The position numbers and the translations under genes were made by a program. This document shows positions 21,845-32,719 of a DNA stretch of 64,000 bases, one piece after another (position 1 is the first letter of the stretch; each line of letters starts with the position of its first letter). Under the pieces are notes generated by a model. It made no database searches. It saw only the letters and a program-made list of their open reading frames with translations, and was not told the origin of the DNA. Source of the DNA: Aphis gossypii (lineage: Eukaryota; Arthropoda; Insecta; Hemiptera; Aphididae); assembly GCF_020184175.1 (NCBI RefSeq), contig NC_065533.1, positions 63,836,351-63,900,350 of the forward strand. Direction: 5' to 3'.

Positions 21845-23145
21845 CTACGACAACCAATCGCGACACAGAACGCACGCACAACACCACATTTAGAACTTAA
21901 AGGTTAAATCCAAAGTCTTCTGTACATTATATAGACATCAAACGTATATCAACGGATAGGGGAAGTCAAGATGTAAACAACAATACTCTCCTCATTACTA
22001 TAGATCAAAAAACACCAGAGATATAACCAACGCGTTGCAAAACAAACACAACAATCCGCGATTAATCGTTGTGTTTACTAGTCGGTACGGAGACGTATAT
22101 ATACCGGTGAGAGTCGGCGGACGAGTCAGTCTCATTTCCACTTTACGTCTTCAATATTATATTGTCAAATAACGAAGACCGGAGACCTGGAGACCCACCG
22201 AAGGCGATTATCCGCGAAGAACGACGACGTACCACGAAGCTCAAGAGGAACGACCATTGAACGACACCCGCCGAGATCCTGTGCGCATCTCACGTCGCGC
22301 ATCGCCTCCAGACCCAAACAACGGAAACGGATACCGGCGCGATCAGCCGTAACCGACCGATACGATCCCGTGCGCAACTCCCAGTGAGCATCGCCACATT
22401 CTGATCGTACGGAAGGAAAACGACGAGCTACCTGACGATCACGGATTGCGACATCGAGCGATCAACGTAATCCCGTGCGCATTCCATATCACGCATCGAC
22501 GCAACGTCAAAACAACGACGACAGACGCCGACGCGGTCAGCCATAGTCGACCGGTACGAACCCGTGCGCAACTCACACCGAGCATCGCCACAAACTGTTC
22601 GTATCGAATAACGACTCCAGGATATTGCGGGTTGCCGATTTGTCTCTGCACACGGAGCTAGTGGTAACCTCTCGTTATATCCGTCGGGAAAGACGTGAGT
22701 CTGAACTTCGACGCGGATACTCGATGCACCACAAATAGGGACGTAAAGTGGAGACATAATTCGGCGATCCGAAAAAACGTCAACGTTTCATTTCAGGCGG
22801 ACACATCGAATGAATTAAGTTGGAAGGAACCAAAATTATCATCTCTAGGACAAGTATAAATAATATATTTCCCCATGCGCGCCTGCATAGGCCTCGCTTG
22901 ACCCGAACGGGTACTGTGATTAGACGCCACTTATTTGAGCGGGCCTAATCACAATACCTTCGTTCATTTTCACAGAAATGTATTAATAGCCATACTACTA
23001 ATATCATGTATATATTGACATTGTAATTTTAATTATTTATGAACCGAATAAATAAACAAGTTATATTAAAATAAAAAGGAACGTGTTCATATATAAACAA
23101 AAACAGACACATTGTTATTCAGTGTGTACTGTTACAACATATTAG
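21845..23145 (+). repeat. GC-rich LTR-like block with internal duplication
   Basis: Abruptly GC-richer than its surroundings. TATATATA near 22097 resembles a core promoter, AATAAATAAAC near 23048 a polyadenylation signal, and the stretch ends near TTACAACA at 23139, all consistent with LTR material in plus orientation. Boundaries and TSD were not found. Within it, 22275-22415 (CCTGTGCGCAT..GCGATCAGCC..GTGCGCAACTC..GAGCATCGCCACA) recurs at 22465-22610, an imperfect ~190-bp tandem duplication. Open frames here look like chance frames. Confidence 0.45.
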
Positions 23146-23779
23146 TACCTCAAATATAAATTTTTTAAGAAGAACTGTTAAATATTATTACTTTTAAAAT
23201 ATTTTTATATAATTTATTATTTTTTTCAAACAACTTACTAAAATTTAAATTTTTTAGTTTATAATATAAAATAAATACAACAATTCAATAATTTAACAAT
23301 CAAATTTAATAATTTTATTTTTAATATTTAAATATTTAATTATTTAATTTAATATTGAATAATTTAAAACAAAAAAAAATCTTATTATCTAAATAATGTA
23401 TACTAGTTTTTATGAATAATATTAATCATACTTTAGTAAGCATAACATATTAATTTAATATAATAATATTTTAAACATTTTTTATCAAAATAAAAAACTA
23501 ACTCTTAAGAAATTCTTTGTTATTATTTATTTATTATTTTTTTTTAATTTATAAGATAAAATAAATATAACAGAATAAGAATGAATAATTTAAAACAAAA
23601 AAAAATCTAATTAAATAATATATACTAATTTATGATATAAGTCATATTAATCTTAATTTAATATTTTAAAAATAAAATAATAGTTGATACTCTAAAGTAA
23701 TTTTAGTTATTAATTATTAATTTAATTTAATTTATTTATTTTTATTTAATTTTAATTTTATGTTTCAATTTATATTAAT
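23146..23779. other. Very A+T-rich spacer
   Basis: No gene. Two similar stretches (AATAATTTAAAACAAAAAAA near 23355 and 23590) suggest a decayed local duplication. Confidence 0.5.
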
Positions 23780-25143
23780 TTAACTAATCAGAGTCTGAGC
23801 TGTCTCGATATTTTCTTTACACAGACTTTTAGTGATGGTCTCAAAAAACCCAACCATTTGAGAACGTAGTTTAGTTTGCTCATCTAAAATTTTAATAAAT
23901 TCTGCATGTTGTTGTTTTTGTAATTCCATCGATTCCATGTGCTGTCTATTTAAGGTGTCCAGAATTATTGAAGTTTTGTTGGCAGGCTTAAGGGTATTTT
24001 TGAGGTGATGTAGAATGGAAGGTGGCGATATTTTTGATGTTGATGGCATAGTCATGCAGGATGGTTCCTCATCATCAGATAGATCTGAAAATAATGCTGA
24101 AGCTGAGGCTGTAGGTAATCCTGAAGTGTTAAGAGATTCTGAAGTATTGGTAGATCTTGACGTATTGAGAGGTGAAAGTGATGCAACGGTGGAGATGGAA
24201 CTAGAAGTATTTTTTTTTTTTTATTATTGATGGACAATGTATCAATAATTGATGGAGGATTTATTTTATGTTTACTCTCCATAAAACAGTGTAAGATGTC
24301 ATAATGTGCTGGGGCTTTCATGAATCCATTGCCTGTCTTATAAGATCGTTGTTTATGATTTTGATAAGATTTCTCCAAATTTCTCCATTTTTGGAAACAT
24401 TTATTGCCAACATCTTTTATCTCATTCGATATAATATAACTATTTTCCTTCATTTTTTGATACACCATTTGCCACACTTTGATTTTGGGCATCTTCTTGT
24501 TAATCAATTTCTTTTGTACATCATCGCTTATAACAATTTGGATGAATACCTCTGTGGCTTCATTGTCCCGTGGTGTTGGTCGTTTACTTGTCCATGTATA
24601 AGTTCTATTTGCAAATATTCGAAAAAAAAGGTAAAAAATGTAAAGATGCTTTGCATTTACATTCTGAGAGTCTATTTTTGAGTTTACACTAATCAACTAA
24701 TAAATTAGACATTGTAGTATACTAACTGAAAATTTTATTTTATTTTTTTTTTTATTTTGCAAATAATTAACAACAAAATTAAATAATTTTATTATAATAG
24801 TCTTTTAAATATTCAATGGTAATATGAAACAGCAATCTTTTAACTAAAATCCAAGATATGTGAGTTATGTTTTTACTCTAATAATTTAATTTAAAACTGG
24901 GCAGTTAGAACATTTTTTAATGTACTAGGCTATGTTAGTGTAATTTTTAAACTAATTAAAAATTCAAAAATAGAATCCCTGAGTAATAGAATATAAGAAT
25001 ATGTTAACTTTATTGTTTATTTTTTACTTTTTAGTTCAATAGGAATCTTTTTCTACTTCCAGTTCCTTTGTTTTAGCCCAACAACCTATGGAGCGGACTT
25101 CAAATATTTTTCTGTCTCATGACAGAACTATTTTTTTCTATAT

Positions 25144-25213
25144 AGGGTGATTCTTTTATCAAACGTCACTTTCTTTAACTAATAATAGTGTTGTTTAATA
25201 GAATAATCACCCT
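25144..25213. mobile_element. Tiny mariner-like MITE
   Basis: AGGGTGATTCTTTTATCAAA at the left and AATCACCCT at the right form an inverted repeat with TATA-like flanks. The same end motif occurs at 13876-13890. Confidence 0.6.
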
Positions 25214-25929
25214 GTATAATATAAGAGAATAATTATCTTTAATTGTTGTTCTGGTTTTAATTTTAAAGTAAATAAACAATAATAAATACTATTTTGGATA
25301 TTCAATTCGTTTTAGATTAAATAAATATTATAATTACCATTTTCATTTGAAGTATTACATTCTTTAGTAGATGCCTCACTTCCTACCTCAGAATCTTCAA
25401 TTGAATTTATTTGAAATAATTATTAAATTTTTTTAAGTGACCAGTACAATTTAACATTAAATACTTATACGAATTGCATCATTATCACTTAAACTTGGTC
25501 CGTCAACAGCTTCAATCAGGTCGAGTTTTGGTGTAGCCACACTTGGTATAGCAATACCACATGACTCCAGACTGTCGACATCAATAAATTCCACCTCTTT
25601 TTGACCTTCTATTAAGTACAACATGGAAGGAACAACGATAGGATTTCGGAATATAATAAAATAAGGATTGGGTATTGGGTACCTACCTTGCATTGATAGA
25701 TTAATATAATTTTACTTTGTAATTTTATAAAATACTTAAGTTTTGTTATTTGATAAGAATGATGACAAAAAAAACTTTAAATAAGTATAATTTGTAAAAA
25801 TTATGTACTGTGACACCTTGTGTCAATTTTTATTTAATTTTATGAAGATTTCAAACCAAGAAAAATAAAAATTTAAATAAGAATGTTTTAAACTCATAAT
25901 ATAAAGAACTTGAAAATGTTCAAAAAATA

Positions 25930-26300
25930 TTTTAAATGATTCTACGGTAGTGTATTTTTTTTCAATTTTTATGTATGTATGATGTAATAAAATTTGAGCA
26001 GAGAGGACTTTAATAAAATTGTTATCGACGATAACTTGTTGTGCTGTATAATTTACAATTCTTACCATCAGCAGTTTATCAAAAGTCTGTTGTTAATCTC
26101 AACATTTTTCATTGATTTTAAGAAAGATATTGTGAAAAATGCTCTAAAAACTAAGGGAATTAAGAGAATGCGCTAAAATTGTCAAAAAATGCAAAAAAAA
26201 AAAAAATTTAGTATCACCCAAAACACATTTTATACTTACGAACCAGCATTTAAAACACCAGGAAAAAAATGCCTTTGCATCAAAATCACATTCCTAATAA
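25930..26300 (+). repeat. hAT-like repeat, copy 1 (inverted relative to 33650-33940)
   Basis: GTTATCGACGATAAC, TCTGTTGTTAATC, ATTGTCAAAAAATGC and ATGCCTTTGCATCAAAATC occur here and in reverse complement at 33650-33940. The outer end, read inward, is TAGGAATGTGATTTTGATGC, against TAGGGCTGGGATTTTGATGC in the other copy, the style of hAT termini. No intact gene. Confidence 0.55.
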
Positions 26301-26439
26301 TATAATTAATATTTATATAATGGTTTTAAATTTCAAGTTTCTCTTGATTTTGGTGTACCTATAATTACTACACTATTTTCTTCTTCTTATCATGTCCGGA
26401 CTACACTATTATTAAAATTTGGGCACACACAACACGGGA

Positions 26440-26655
26440 AATTATCGCTGAAGAACAACAATCTAGGAAAATATTTACTAGGAATATTTTTATCATAGGA
26501 AAGTATTGTTGGGGAAAATATTAAACAGGAATAGTGTAATCAGGAAAGTATATCATAGGAAAAAAAAAATTAGAAATATATTAACAGACATAGTGCTATC
26601 GGAAGAGTTTAAGACAGGTAAAATAAAATTAGGGAAATATTATATAGGAAAATTA
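26440..26655. repeat. Degenerate short tandem repeat (TAGGAAAATATTA-like)
   Basis: Loosely repeated motif of ~20 bp (ACTAGGAATATT, CATAGGAAAGTATT, ACAGGAATAGTG, CAGGAAAGTAT, ATAGGAAAATTA). The same motif resumes right of 28991 (TTAGGAATATAA, AATAGGAAAATAA), so the transposon at 26656-28991 inserted into this array. Confidence 0.6.
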
Positions 26656-28991
26656 AGGCGTTGACTTGGAAAAAGTACTAAGTCAAAAAAAATCAATTTT
26701 TCGTTTTTTCGTTGAAAAGGTACTAAATACATATGCCAATGGCCTGGAAAAAGAACTAACTCAAATTTCTTTAAATATTAGTAACTACGTTGAACACAAG
26801 ATGGCACTGGTTGTGAGTCATCGTGGTTTGGCTTTGAAATGGTACTAAGTCATCTCACGTGTTTATCGATGTATGATATTGTTTTTATTGATACGAACAC
26901 TGTTATCAAATATTGTCTAATATCATCAATCACAAATCAATTTAAAATTGATTAATTAATAATTATTAATCATTTTGACTTTAATAATATTAATATATTT
27001 TATATGCGTGGATAAAATTGATGTACTACAATGTCTACAAAAACTGTTCCATTCAAAATGGTAAGTTATTTTTTATGTATGATTAATATATTAAAACTAT
27101 TATATCTAAAACTTTGTAGGTACTTATATGCTTATTTACATGCTTACTTACATGCTTATTTACACTACTTATTATATAGGCTGCTTGTAAATGCAAATAC
27201 CATTGCCGTAGATTTACTGAGGTAGAGGTACGAAAGCTTCACTCTGCATTTTGAAAGCAAACACCTGATAATCAAGGTAATTTTCTTTATGGTCTAATAA
27301 ACATTACAGCTGTTAAAAAGAGGAGACCACGTAAAGAAGACGTGGTTTCGAGAAAAAGACAGGTATCCGTCACATATTGTTTACCAAAGTCCAACGAGGG
27401 TCATGTTCAAGTATGCAACAAATCTTTTAGGGACATTATGGGCTTATCGATTAGGCGTGTTAAAACTTTAATTGAAAAAAAAAGGGGGAGACATGATATA
27501 CAAAAATTCAAGAGGAAAAAATCCAAAATCTCATATTCATAAAACAAAATACACGCTTCAGGATGTAGAACTAATCAAGGCTCACGTCAGTTCATTCCCA
27601 ACTGAAGAGAGTCACTATTCTCGTCGCAAAACCAGCAAGTTATTCTTGAGTCCAGATCTAAATATTCATAGATTATATCGCGCATTTAAAATAGCACACC
27701 CTGATACTAATATTAACCAACGTTTTTATCGTAGAGTTTTTAAAAAATCATTTCCAGAGCTTTCATTCCATCGCCCTCGAGCTGACACTTGCGCTATTTG
27801 CGACCGTCTTACAAATAAAATAAATTTCGAGGAAAGTATCAATAAATTCAAAATTATAGCAGAGAAAGAATTGCATTTAAGAAAAGCTGAGAAAGCCACT
27901 CAACTTTTAAACGATGATAATACTAAATCCCAAATGCCCTCAAGCTAAACGTGTACTGTAAGCATGGATATGCAACAAGTAATATTTACTCCAACACTCA
28001 CTCATTCTAACATGTTTTATAGCCGTCAGCTGTCGAACTATAACTTATGTATTCACATTGGGGATACGGGGAAAAGTATAATGTGCATGTGGCATGAGGG
28101 TAAGCTGGTCGTGGTGGGAATGAGATTGCTTCATGCTTGCTTAATGCTATCACATCTGGTATGACAACAAAAAAAAATTGCAGATTTGGTGCGATAACTG
28201 CACTGGTCAAAATAAAAATCGGATGATACTTATGGTGTTAATATATGCTGTTGCCAAAAAATATTTTGATACCATTGACCTTAAATTTTTAGTGTCTGGG
28301 CATTCATATATGCCATGTGACCGAGATTTCGGGATTATCGAGAAGAGGAAAAAAGTGTGCTCAACAATGGTTCCTGAAGAAGTTGCATCAATGGTAAGAG
28401 ATGCTAAACATTTTCAACCATTTAATGTAGTTATGATGACCTCAAATGATTTCTATGACTTTGCCAAAGAATCTGATACATTTTTAAATACAGCACCTAT
28501 TAAAATTAGCAATTTAAGTTCGATAAGAATTTCGCGAGATGACTTTCCTATGATAAAAACTCGGCAGACATTCAATACACTTGAACCTTGGAAATTACAC
28601 AATATATTCAAAAAGAGACACTCATTTAAGTCAGTCGAAAGGATCCAGGCCTTGAGTGTATCAAAAAAGGAAACAGCCATAAGCGAACCAAAGAAAAAAG
28701 ACCTTCTTGCAATGCTAGATTTTTTGGACGAAAAATATCATACATTCTATCGAGATGTTTGTAAATAAAAAATAATAAATAAAGAATATTAATACACATA
28801 TTATTTATAAATATCAATTATTATATTTTCATTTTTAATTAAAATTAAGTTATAAGTATTTAAGTGAGAAATTTGTGTTAAAAAAGTTTTTTTTCTAATA
28901 AAAAAAGGTTTACAACATGCTAAAATCAGTTTTTTCCCTCTCCTGTAAAATTTGGTTTTTATGACTTAGTACCTTTTCCATGTCAACGCCT
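26656..28991 (+). mobile_element. TIR transposon encoding a WCDNC/DUF7869-like protein
   Basis: Inverted ends of ~30 bp: AGGCGTTGACTTGGAAAAAG..TACTAAGTCA at 26656 and, read inward from 28991, AGGCGTTGACATGGAAAAGG..TACTAAGTCA. Extra copies of the GTACTAAGTC-type motif lie inside the left end (near 26717, 26838), as subterminal transposase-binding sites would. No clean TSD was identified (both flanks contain AATTA, offset by one base). The interior encodes a plus-strand protein gene at 27031-28768. Confidence 0.78.
27031..28768 (+). pseudogene. DUF7869-like putative transposase, frameshifted
   Basis: A first exon at 27031 (M-S-T-K-T-V-P-F-K-M) with donor GTAAGT is followed by an exon near 27180-27280 (A-C-K-C-K-Y-H-C) containing a TGA, then a long coding region in several frames. 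Breaks fall in an A run near 27477, near 27945 and near 28100-28165. Conserved blocks are R-A-D-T-C-A-I-C-D (Cys pair), Y-N-L-C-I-H-I-G-D-T-G, M-W-H-E-G, I-W-C-D-N-C-T-G-Q-N-K-N-R and S-G-H-S-Y-M-P-C-D-R-D-F-G. The Asp residues in these blocks could form an RNase-H-like acidic triad. I recall a large insect family with these blocks annotated as DUF7869; a transposase role is inferred from the matching TIRs. Confidence 0.65.
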
Positions 28992-29612
28992 CAATTATAC
29001 TTAGGAATATAATATATAATAGGAAAATAATTGTAACTCAGTTTTGAATAAGAAAAAATACAAAGTAGGTAGGAGGGATATGGCATATGCAGTGTAAAGA
29101 GGAAAACAAAATAATATTAGTATGTTTAAAATATATAAATTGTTTAATGTAATGTCCTAACTTACCTTCGGTTAGCACTTCACACATTACTTGTGGTGTG
29201 CAGTTGGGTTCATCATTAAAAATGGCCTGCTCTCTATTTAAAATAAATCTAATAAACTGCAAAGCCATGTTTACAAAAAGGATTAAGGATGTCGTCGAAG
29301 AAAAGAAAGAGTTAAGCTTATAATTAAATAAAAAGAGTAGGTAGATAAAAGGTTTTAAACTTTTAAAGTGGTGCGTCAACCGTCGTTTGCGTAAAACGGG
29401 GCGTATAAAAAAATTAATATAATCAAAAGAAAAAAAAATAATAGATAAGAGGTGTAACCGCATCACAGTAAACTCTGTTACCGAGTCTTAATTGACAGTT
29501 AGTAAAATCACTAAACGTGATTAGAAAAACAATAACCGTGTTACAGTAACCGTACTCGCGAAAACGATATCAGTTAACAGTTTACTGATGGTTACTCCGC
29601 CAAAACACGCCT

Positions 29613-29808
29613 ATTGTTTTCGTTGTATAGTCACATAGAACGATGGAACATAGAACCGACGCGGCGACGAGCGACGTTCAGTATTCTTGTGATATCATTT
29701 GGGAATTACCCACAATAACATAATAAAGATATCAGTAATATTAACATCTAAGTAATCATTAGTATCATAATCAGTATCATAATCTACTTCATAATCGCCA
29801 TAGATATT
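29613..29808. other. Right flank of the Harbinger element
   Basis: Contains the 3-bp target copy ATT and A+T-rich DNA with no gene. The last eight bases (ATAATCGC) are the target duplication of the next MITE. Confidence 0.5.
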
Positions 29809-30158
29809 AAAGAATGGATAGGCCATTTGTGCTTATCATACGGGCATGAATTAGAAATAATTTTGAGGTTATAGAGGTCTTAACAGAATTAGGATTAATT
29901 ATTTAAAAATTATTTATATTATTATACAATAAACATATTACATTTTATAATAATAATATTTTAATAATTTATAAATTCCAATATCTATTAATTATCTATA
30001 CATCCATCAATGATAATAATCACAAATATAATTTATGATAAGACCTCTGCTAGAGTGAGAGGCATTAATAAAATCTGTCTTTCTCTCTTCCCCATTCCGG
30101 CACACTACCCTCTATACGATTAATATAGCGATGGCCTATCCTTTATTTAATATCTATG
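29809..30158. mobile_element. hAT-type MITE with 8-bp TSD
   Basis: Left end CATAGATATTAAAG..GGATAGGCCAT; the right end read inward is CATAGATATTAAATAAAGGA then TAGGCCAT. The 8-bp duplication ATAATCGC stands at 29801-29808 and 30159-30166. An inner inverted pair (GAGGTCTTA near 29873 and TAAGACCTC near 30039) extends the foldback. Non-coding, 350 bp. Confidence 0.88.
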
Positions 30159-30166
30159 ATAATCGC

Positions 30167-30559
30167 GAATCGCCCATCAATAAAACGATAACAATAATGT
30201 TATTTATTATAACACAAATGTACACAATACACGGATTAAACTATAGCCCGGTTTTTCGTTCTACATGTTATTATTGCGTATTTACACGGACAATGTAAAT
30301 ATAAAATTGACATATTGTATTGAATATCGAAGTAAAATTTTACTTCAAAATTTACTACGCATTCTGTAGTATACATAAATATTTATTTAATTTTTAAATA
30401 TTTTTAGAAGTCTAAGTAGAACGTAAGAAAACTTGTGTTCTTACGCATACGCAATAGCATGTAATATGCTGAAACATTTTAATATTTAATAAAAAAAAAA
30501 GTTGAAGTCTGCGGCCATTTTGAACATATTAAACGTGTAGATTCTTATAATAGGGGGAG
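30167..30559. other. A+T-rich spacer left of the gag-only element
   Basis: No gene seen. Ends with GGAG (30556-30559), the target copy of the LTR element. Confidence 0.5.
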
Positions 30560-30930
30560 TGTAATAATCTTTACTATTAGTATATAAATAATATGTATAA
30601 GTATGTATGTACTGACATTCGTTGACTTTGCTAAAAGTCCATATTATAAGAAAGCGTGTGCGCAGGTCAAAGGTGATGACTAGAAATAGAGTACACCTTG
30701 AGATCGTACGGACGTCATCATAATAAGGTGACTCCGCATAGCATAAATAGTAAGGTGATAGACAAACTCGAGGAGTCGAATACGAGAGACGACGAGAGTA
30801 TGTACTTCTAAATCCAGTACAGACGTTTGTTATGTTTTAATAAATAAATACTTTGAATAATACAAACAATTGTGTATCTTTATTATACATCTAATTCTAT
30901 TTCGAGTGCTAAAGCGGACACGTTACAACA
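30560..30930 (+). repeat. 5' LTR of the gag-only element
   Basis: 371 bp. AATAAA at 30839-30844 is the likely polyadenylation signal; a TATA-like CATAAATAG lies near 30740. Differs from the 3' LTR by two changes near 30569-30573 and one near 30911. Confidence 0.93.
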
Positions 30931-31156
30931 TTTTGGTGGCAGCGGTGTGTCGAATGTTTTAAGCTACAAATTGAATTAGAACAAAACAACGTCTTTCTAA
31001 ATCTGAATTCAACGAAATCAACAATTTGACTACAATCAGAAAATCAATTCAACTTCAATCAAAAATTCAACTGCAATCAACATCTACACCAATTCAATCA
31101 TTAATCGAGTCAAAGAATTTAACATGCAATTTTTATGGTAATATAATATTTTATTT

Positions 31157-32203
31157 ATGTCAGAAATAGATACAGAATTAGAGTGGTTTTTCAATTTAGC
31201 TAGTAGGGTAGAAGCAGGTGAACAAAGAAATAATTACCTAGCACACTTAGGAGTTTTAACGGAACAAATAGAACTTATTAAAATGAGCAAGTTAAGTTTT
31301 GATAGCGCGATTAGGATGCTGCCAGACTTTGCAGGATTACCATCCCAAGATTTAAATCTTTTCGAAAAAAAATGCGAGTTCGTTTTTAAACATATTGATG
31401 ATGCAATTGTTAATGACGTGTTAGAAGCGTTACTATGCAATTTATCCGGCAAAGCGTTATGTATTACGCAACATAAAACAATAGCAAATTATAAAGATTT
31501 GATAACAGTCTTTAGAGCGAATTTTGGGAACAATTTTTCGGAGACATATTTATCAAAACAATTTAATTCAATTACGCAGGCTAAATTCGAAAAAGTCCAA
31601 GACTATGCAGGTAGGGTAGAATTAGCTCTATATAGATTAATTAACGAAATGACAAAGGATAAATCTACTACTGAAAGTAAAACTATTTCTAAGGTATTGA
31701 CAACGCAAGCGCAAAATATTTTTGTAGACGGACTTTATTTTCAAATTAGAACAGTATTGAGGGCAATGAAATTAGGTAGTCTTGAAGAAATGATTAAGGC
31801 AGCGTTAAAAGAAGAACAGGCGTTAGAAAATTTAAAGCCAAAATTTGACAAACCTAACACTTCTACTTTTTTAAAACCTAAGTGTTTTAATTGCGAAGGT
31901 TACGGTCATCTAAGTAGGGAATGTAAAAAACCTAAGAGTAATACGAACTACAGCGCGAAAAACGAGTTGATAGTAAAAAAAGAATACGGTAGTAGTAGTA
32001 CTTCATATTCACCAATTTTATGTAATTATTGTAAAAAACCGGGTCACATAGTTAAGGATTGCCGTAAACTTAAGTACAATAACGAACAAAAATCGAAAAA
32101 TAGTGAAGGTTCATCGTCCTCGCCGACAATAAAAACGATAGGCGATATTAAAAATAGGTCAATACTTATGTTAAAACACGGAGCAAATAAAGAAGTAATT
32201 TAA
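31157..32203 (+). CDS. gag: Gag polyprotein, intact, two zinc knuckles
   Basis: A 348-codon frame starting M-S-E-I-D-T-E. The N-terminal two thirds are helical, capsid-like sequence typical of gypsy-group Gag (L-P-D-F-A-G-L...L-F-E-K-K-C-E-F-V-F, and a later Y-K-D-L-I-T-V-F-R-A-N-F). Two Cx2Cx4Hx4C knuckles follow: C-F-N-C...C near residue 241 and C-N-Y-C...C near 288. Gag packages the element RNA into cytoplasmic particles. The frame is fully open, unlike most genes in the window, while pol is missing. That suggests the protein is, or was very recently, kept functional, either to pack this RNA or relatives'. The tail after the second knuckle is short and Ser/Lys-rich. Confidence 0.9.
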   Translation: MSEIDTELEWFFNLASRVEAGEQRNNYLAHLGVLTEQIELIKMSKLSFDSAIRMLPDFAGLPSQDLNLFEKKCEFVFKHIDDAIVNDVLEALLCNLSGKALCITQHKTIANYKDLITVFRANFGNNFSETYLSKQFNSITQAKFEKVQDYAGRVELALYRLINEMTKDKSTTESKTISKVLTTQAQNIFVDGLYFQIRTVLRAMKLGSLEEMIKAALKEEQALENLKPKFDKPNTSTFLKPKCFNCEGYGHLSRECKKPKSNTNYSAKNELIVKKEYGSSSTSYSPILCNYCKKPGHIVKDCRKLKYNNEQKSKNSEGSSSSPTIKTIGDIKNRSILMLKHGANKEVI

Positions 32204-32239
32204 ATATTTTAATTATTATTATTATTATTATTATAATTT

Positions 32240-32616
32240 AAATAAATTCGCAATTAGTAGATATAATACCGGAAACAAAAATAATTACGGTTGATCTAAA
32301 GTTAAAGCAGGATGCTACGTTTAGTATACCATCATTTAAAAATATGGGAAAAATTGAAAAACTACACGATTTGAATTCTATATCTAGTTCTTTGGATGAC
32401 ATAAATAAAGATATTGATTATCAAATTACAAAACAATCTGTACACGAGGTACACACAAATTATAACTATATGTTTTATAGCATTGTAATTTTGTTTATAA
32501 TCTTAATTGTTTGTAGCATGTTAAAAAAATATTTTATTGTTTCAACACCACCTACGGAAGCATTACGCGATTATAACCCTGTACATTTTGACGCAATCAG
32601 AGTAACTGATATATAA
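32240..32616 (+). pseudogene. env: C-terminal fragment of an env-like protein
   Basis: An open frame from about 32240 (first Met at 32344) contains L-D-D-I-N-K-D-I-D-Y-Q then a strong membrane segment (Y-S-I-V-I-L-F-I-I-L-I-V-C) and a ~35-residue cytoplasmic tail. This is the layout of the membrane-anchored C terminus of errantivirus-type envelope proteins. The receptor-binding and fusion parts are absent, lost in the same internal deletion that removed pol. Without an N-terminal signal it is unlikely to act as an envelope. Confidence 0.6.
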
Positions 32617-32719
32617 AAAAAAAAAAATATTGTATGAAATTATAATTGTTTTAGAATTAAGGCATAGTATTTAAGTTCTTATTGTATCAAAATATAATTT
32701 CATTCTAGGGATGGAGGAA

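Larger units (their letters stand above)
23780..29267 (-). pseudogene. Myb/SANT-like DNA-binding partner gene of the Harbinger element
   Basis: On the minus strand a first exon may start at ATG 29267 (M-A-L-Q-F-I-R-F) with donor GTAAGT near 29166. Further exons lie at about 25457-25690 (Y-L-I-E-G-Q-K-E-V-E-F), 25335-25410 (S-I-E-D-S-E-V-G-S-E-A-S) and then 24052-24655. That last exon carries the trihelix-like domain: Y-T-W-T...T-E-V-F-I-Q, K-V-W-Q-M-V-Y-Q-K-M and K-C-F-Q-K-W-R-N-L-E-K-S-Y. A different frame, 23780-24055, continues with an L-Q-K-Q-Q-H-A-E-F coiled-coil tail, so a frameshift lies near 24060-24230. Animal Harbinger elements carry such a second protein, which helps the transposase reach the nucleus and bind DNA. 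The large first intron holds other transposons. Confidence 0.7.
19565..29612. mobile_element. Composite PIF/Harbinger element (10 kb with nested insertions)
   Basis: The left end at 19565 reads AGGCGTGTTTTGGCG and the right end at 29612, read inward, is identical for these 15 bases. The flanks carry ATT at 19562-19564 and 29613-29615, a 3-bp TSD size typical of Harbinger (though not the usual TWA). Inside, a plus-strand DDE transposase starts 240 bp from the left end. A minus-strand Myb/SANT-like gene starts ~345 bp from the right end, the two-gene convergent layout known for Harbinger elements. Extra length comes from a solo LTR (20171-20599), a TTAA MITE (20825-21115), a GC-rich LTR-like block (~21845-23145), a small MITE (25144-25213), a hAT-like repeat (~25930-26300) and a TIR transposon (26656-28991). 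Confidence 0.75.

Noticed and set aside
22165..22757. Overlapping frames on both strands in the GC-rich block
   Set aside because: Their openness follows from base composition and the internal duplication; no recognisable protein.
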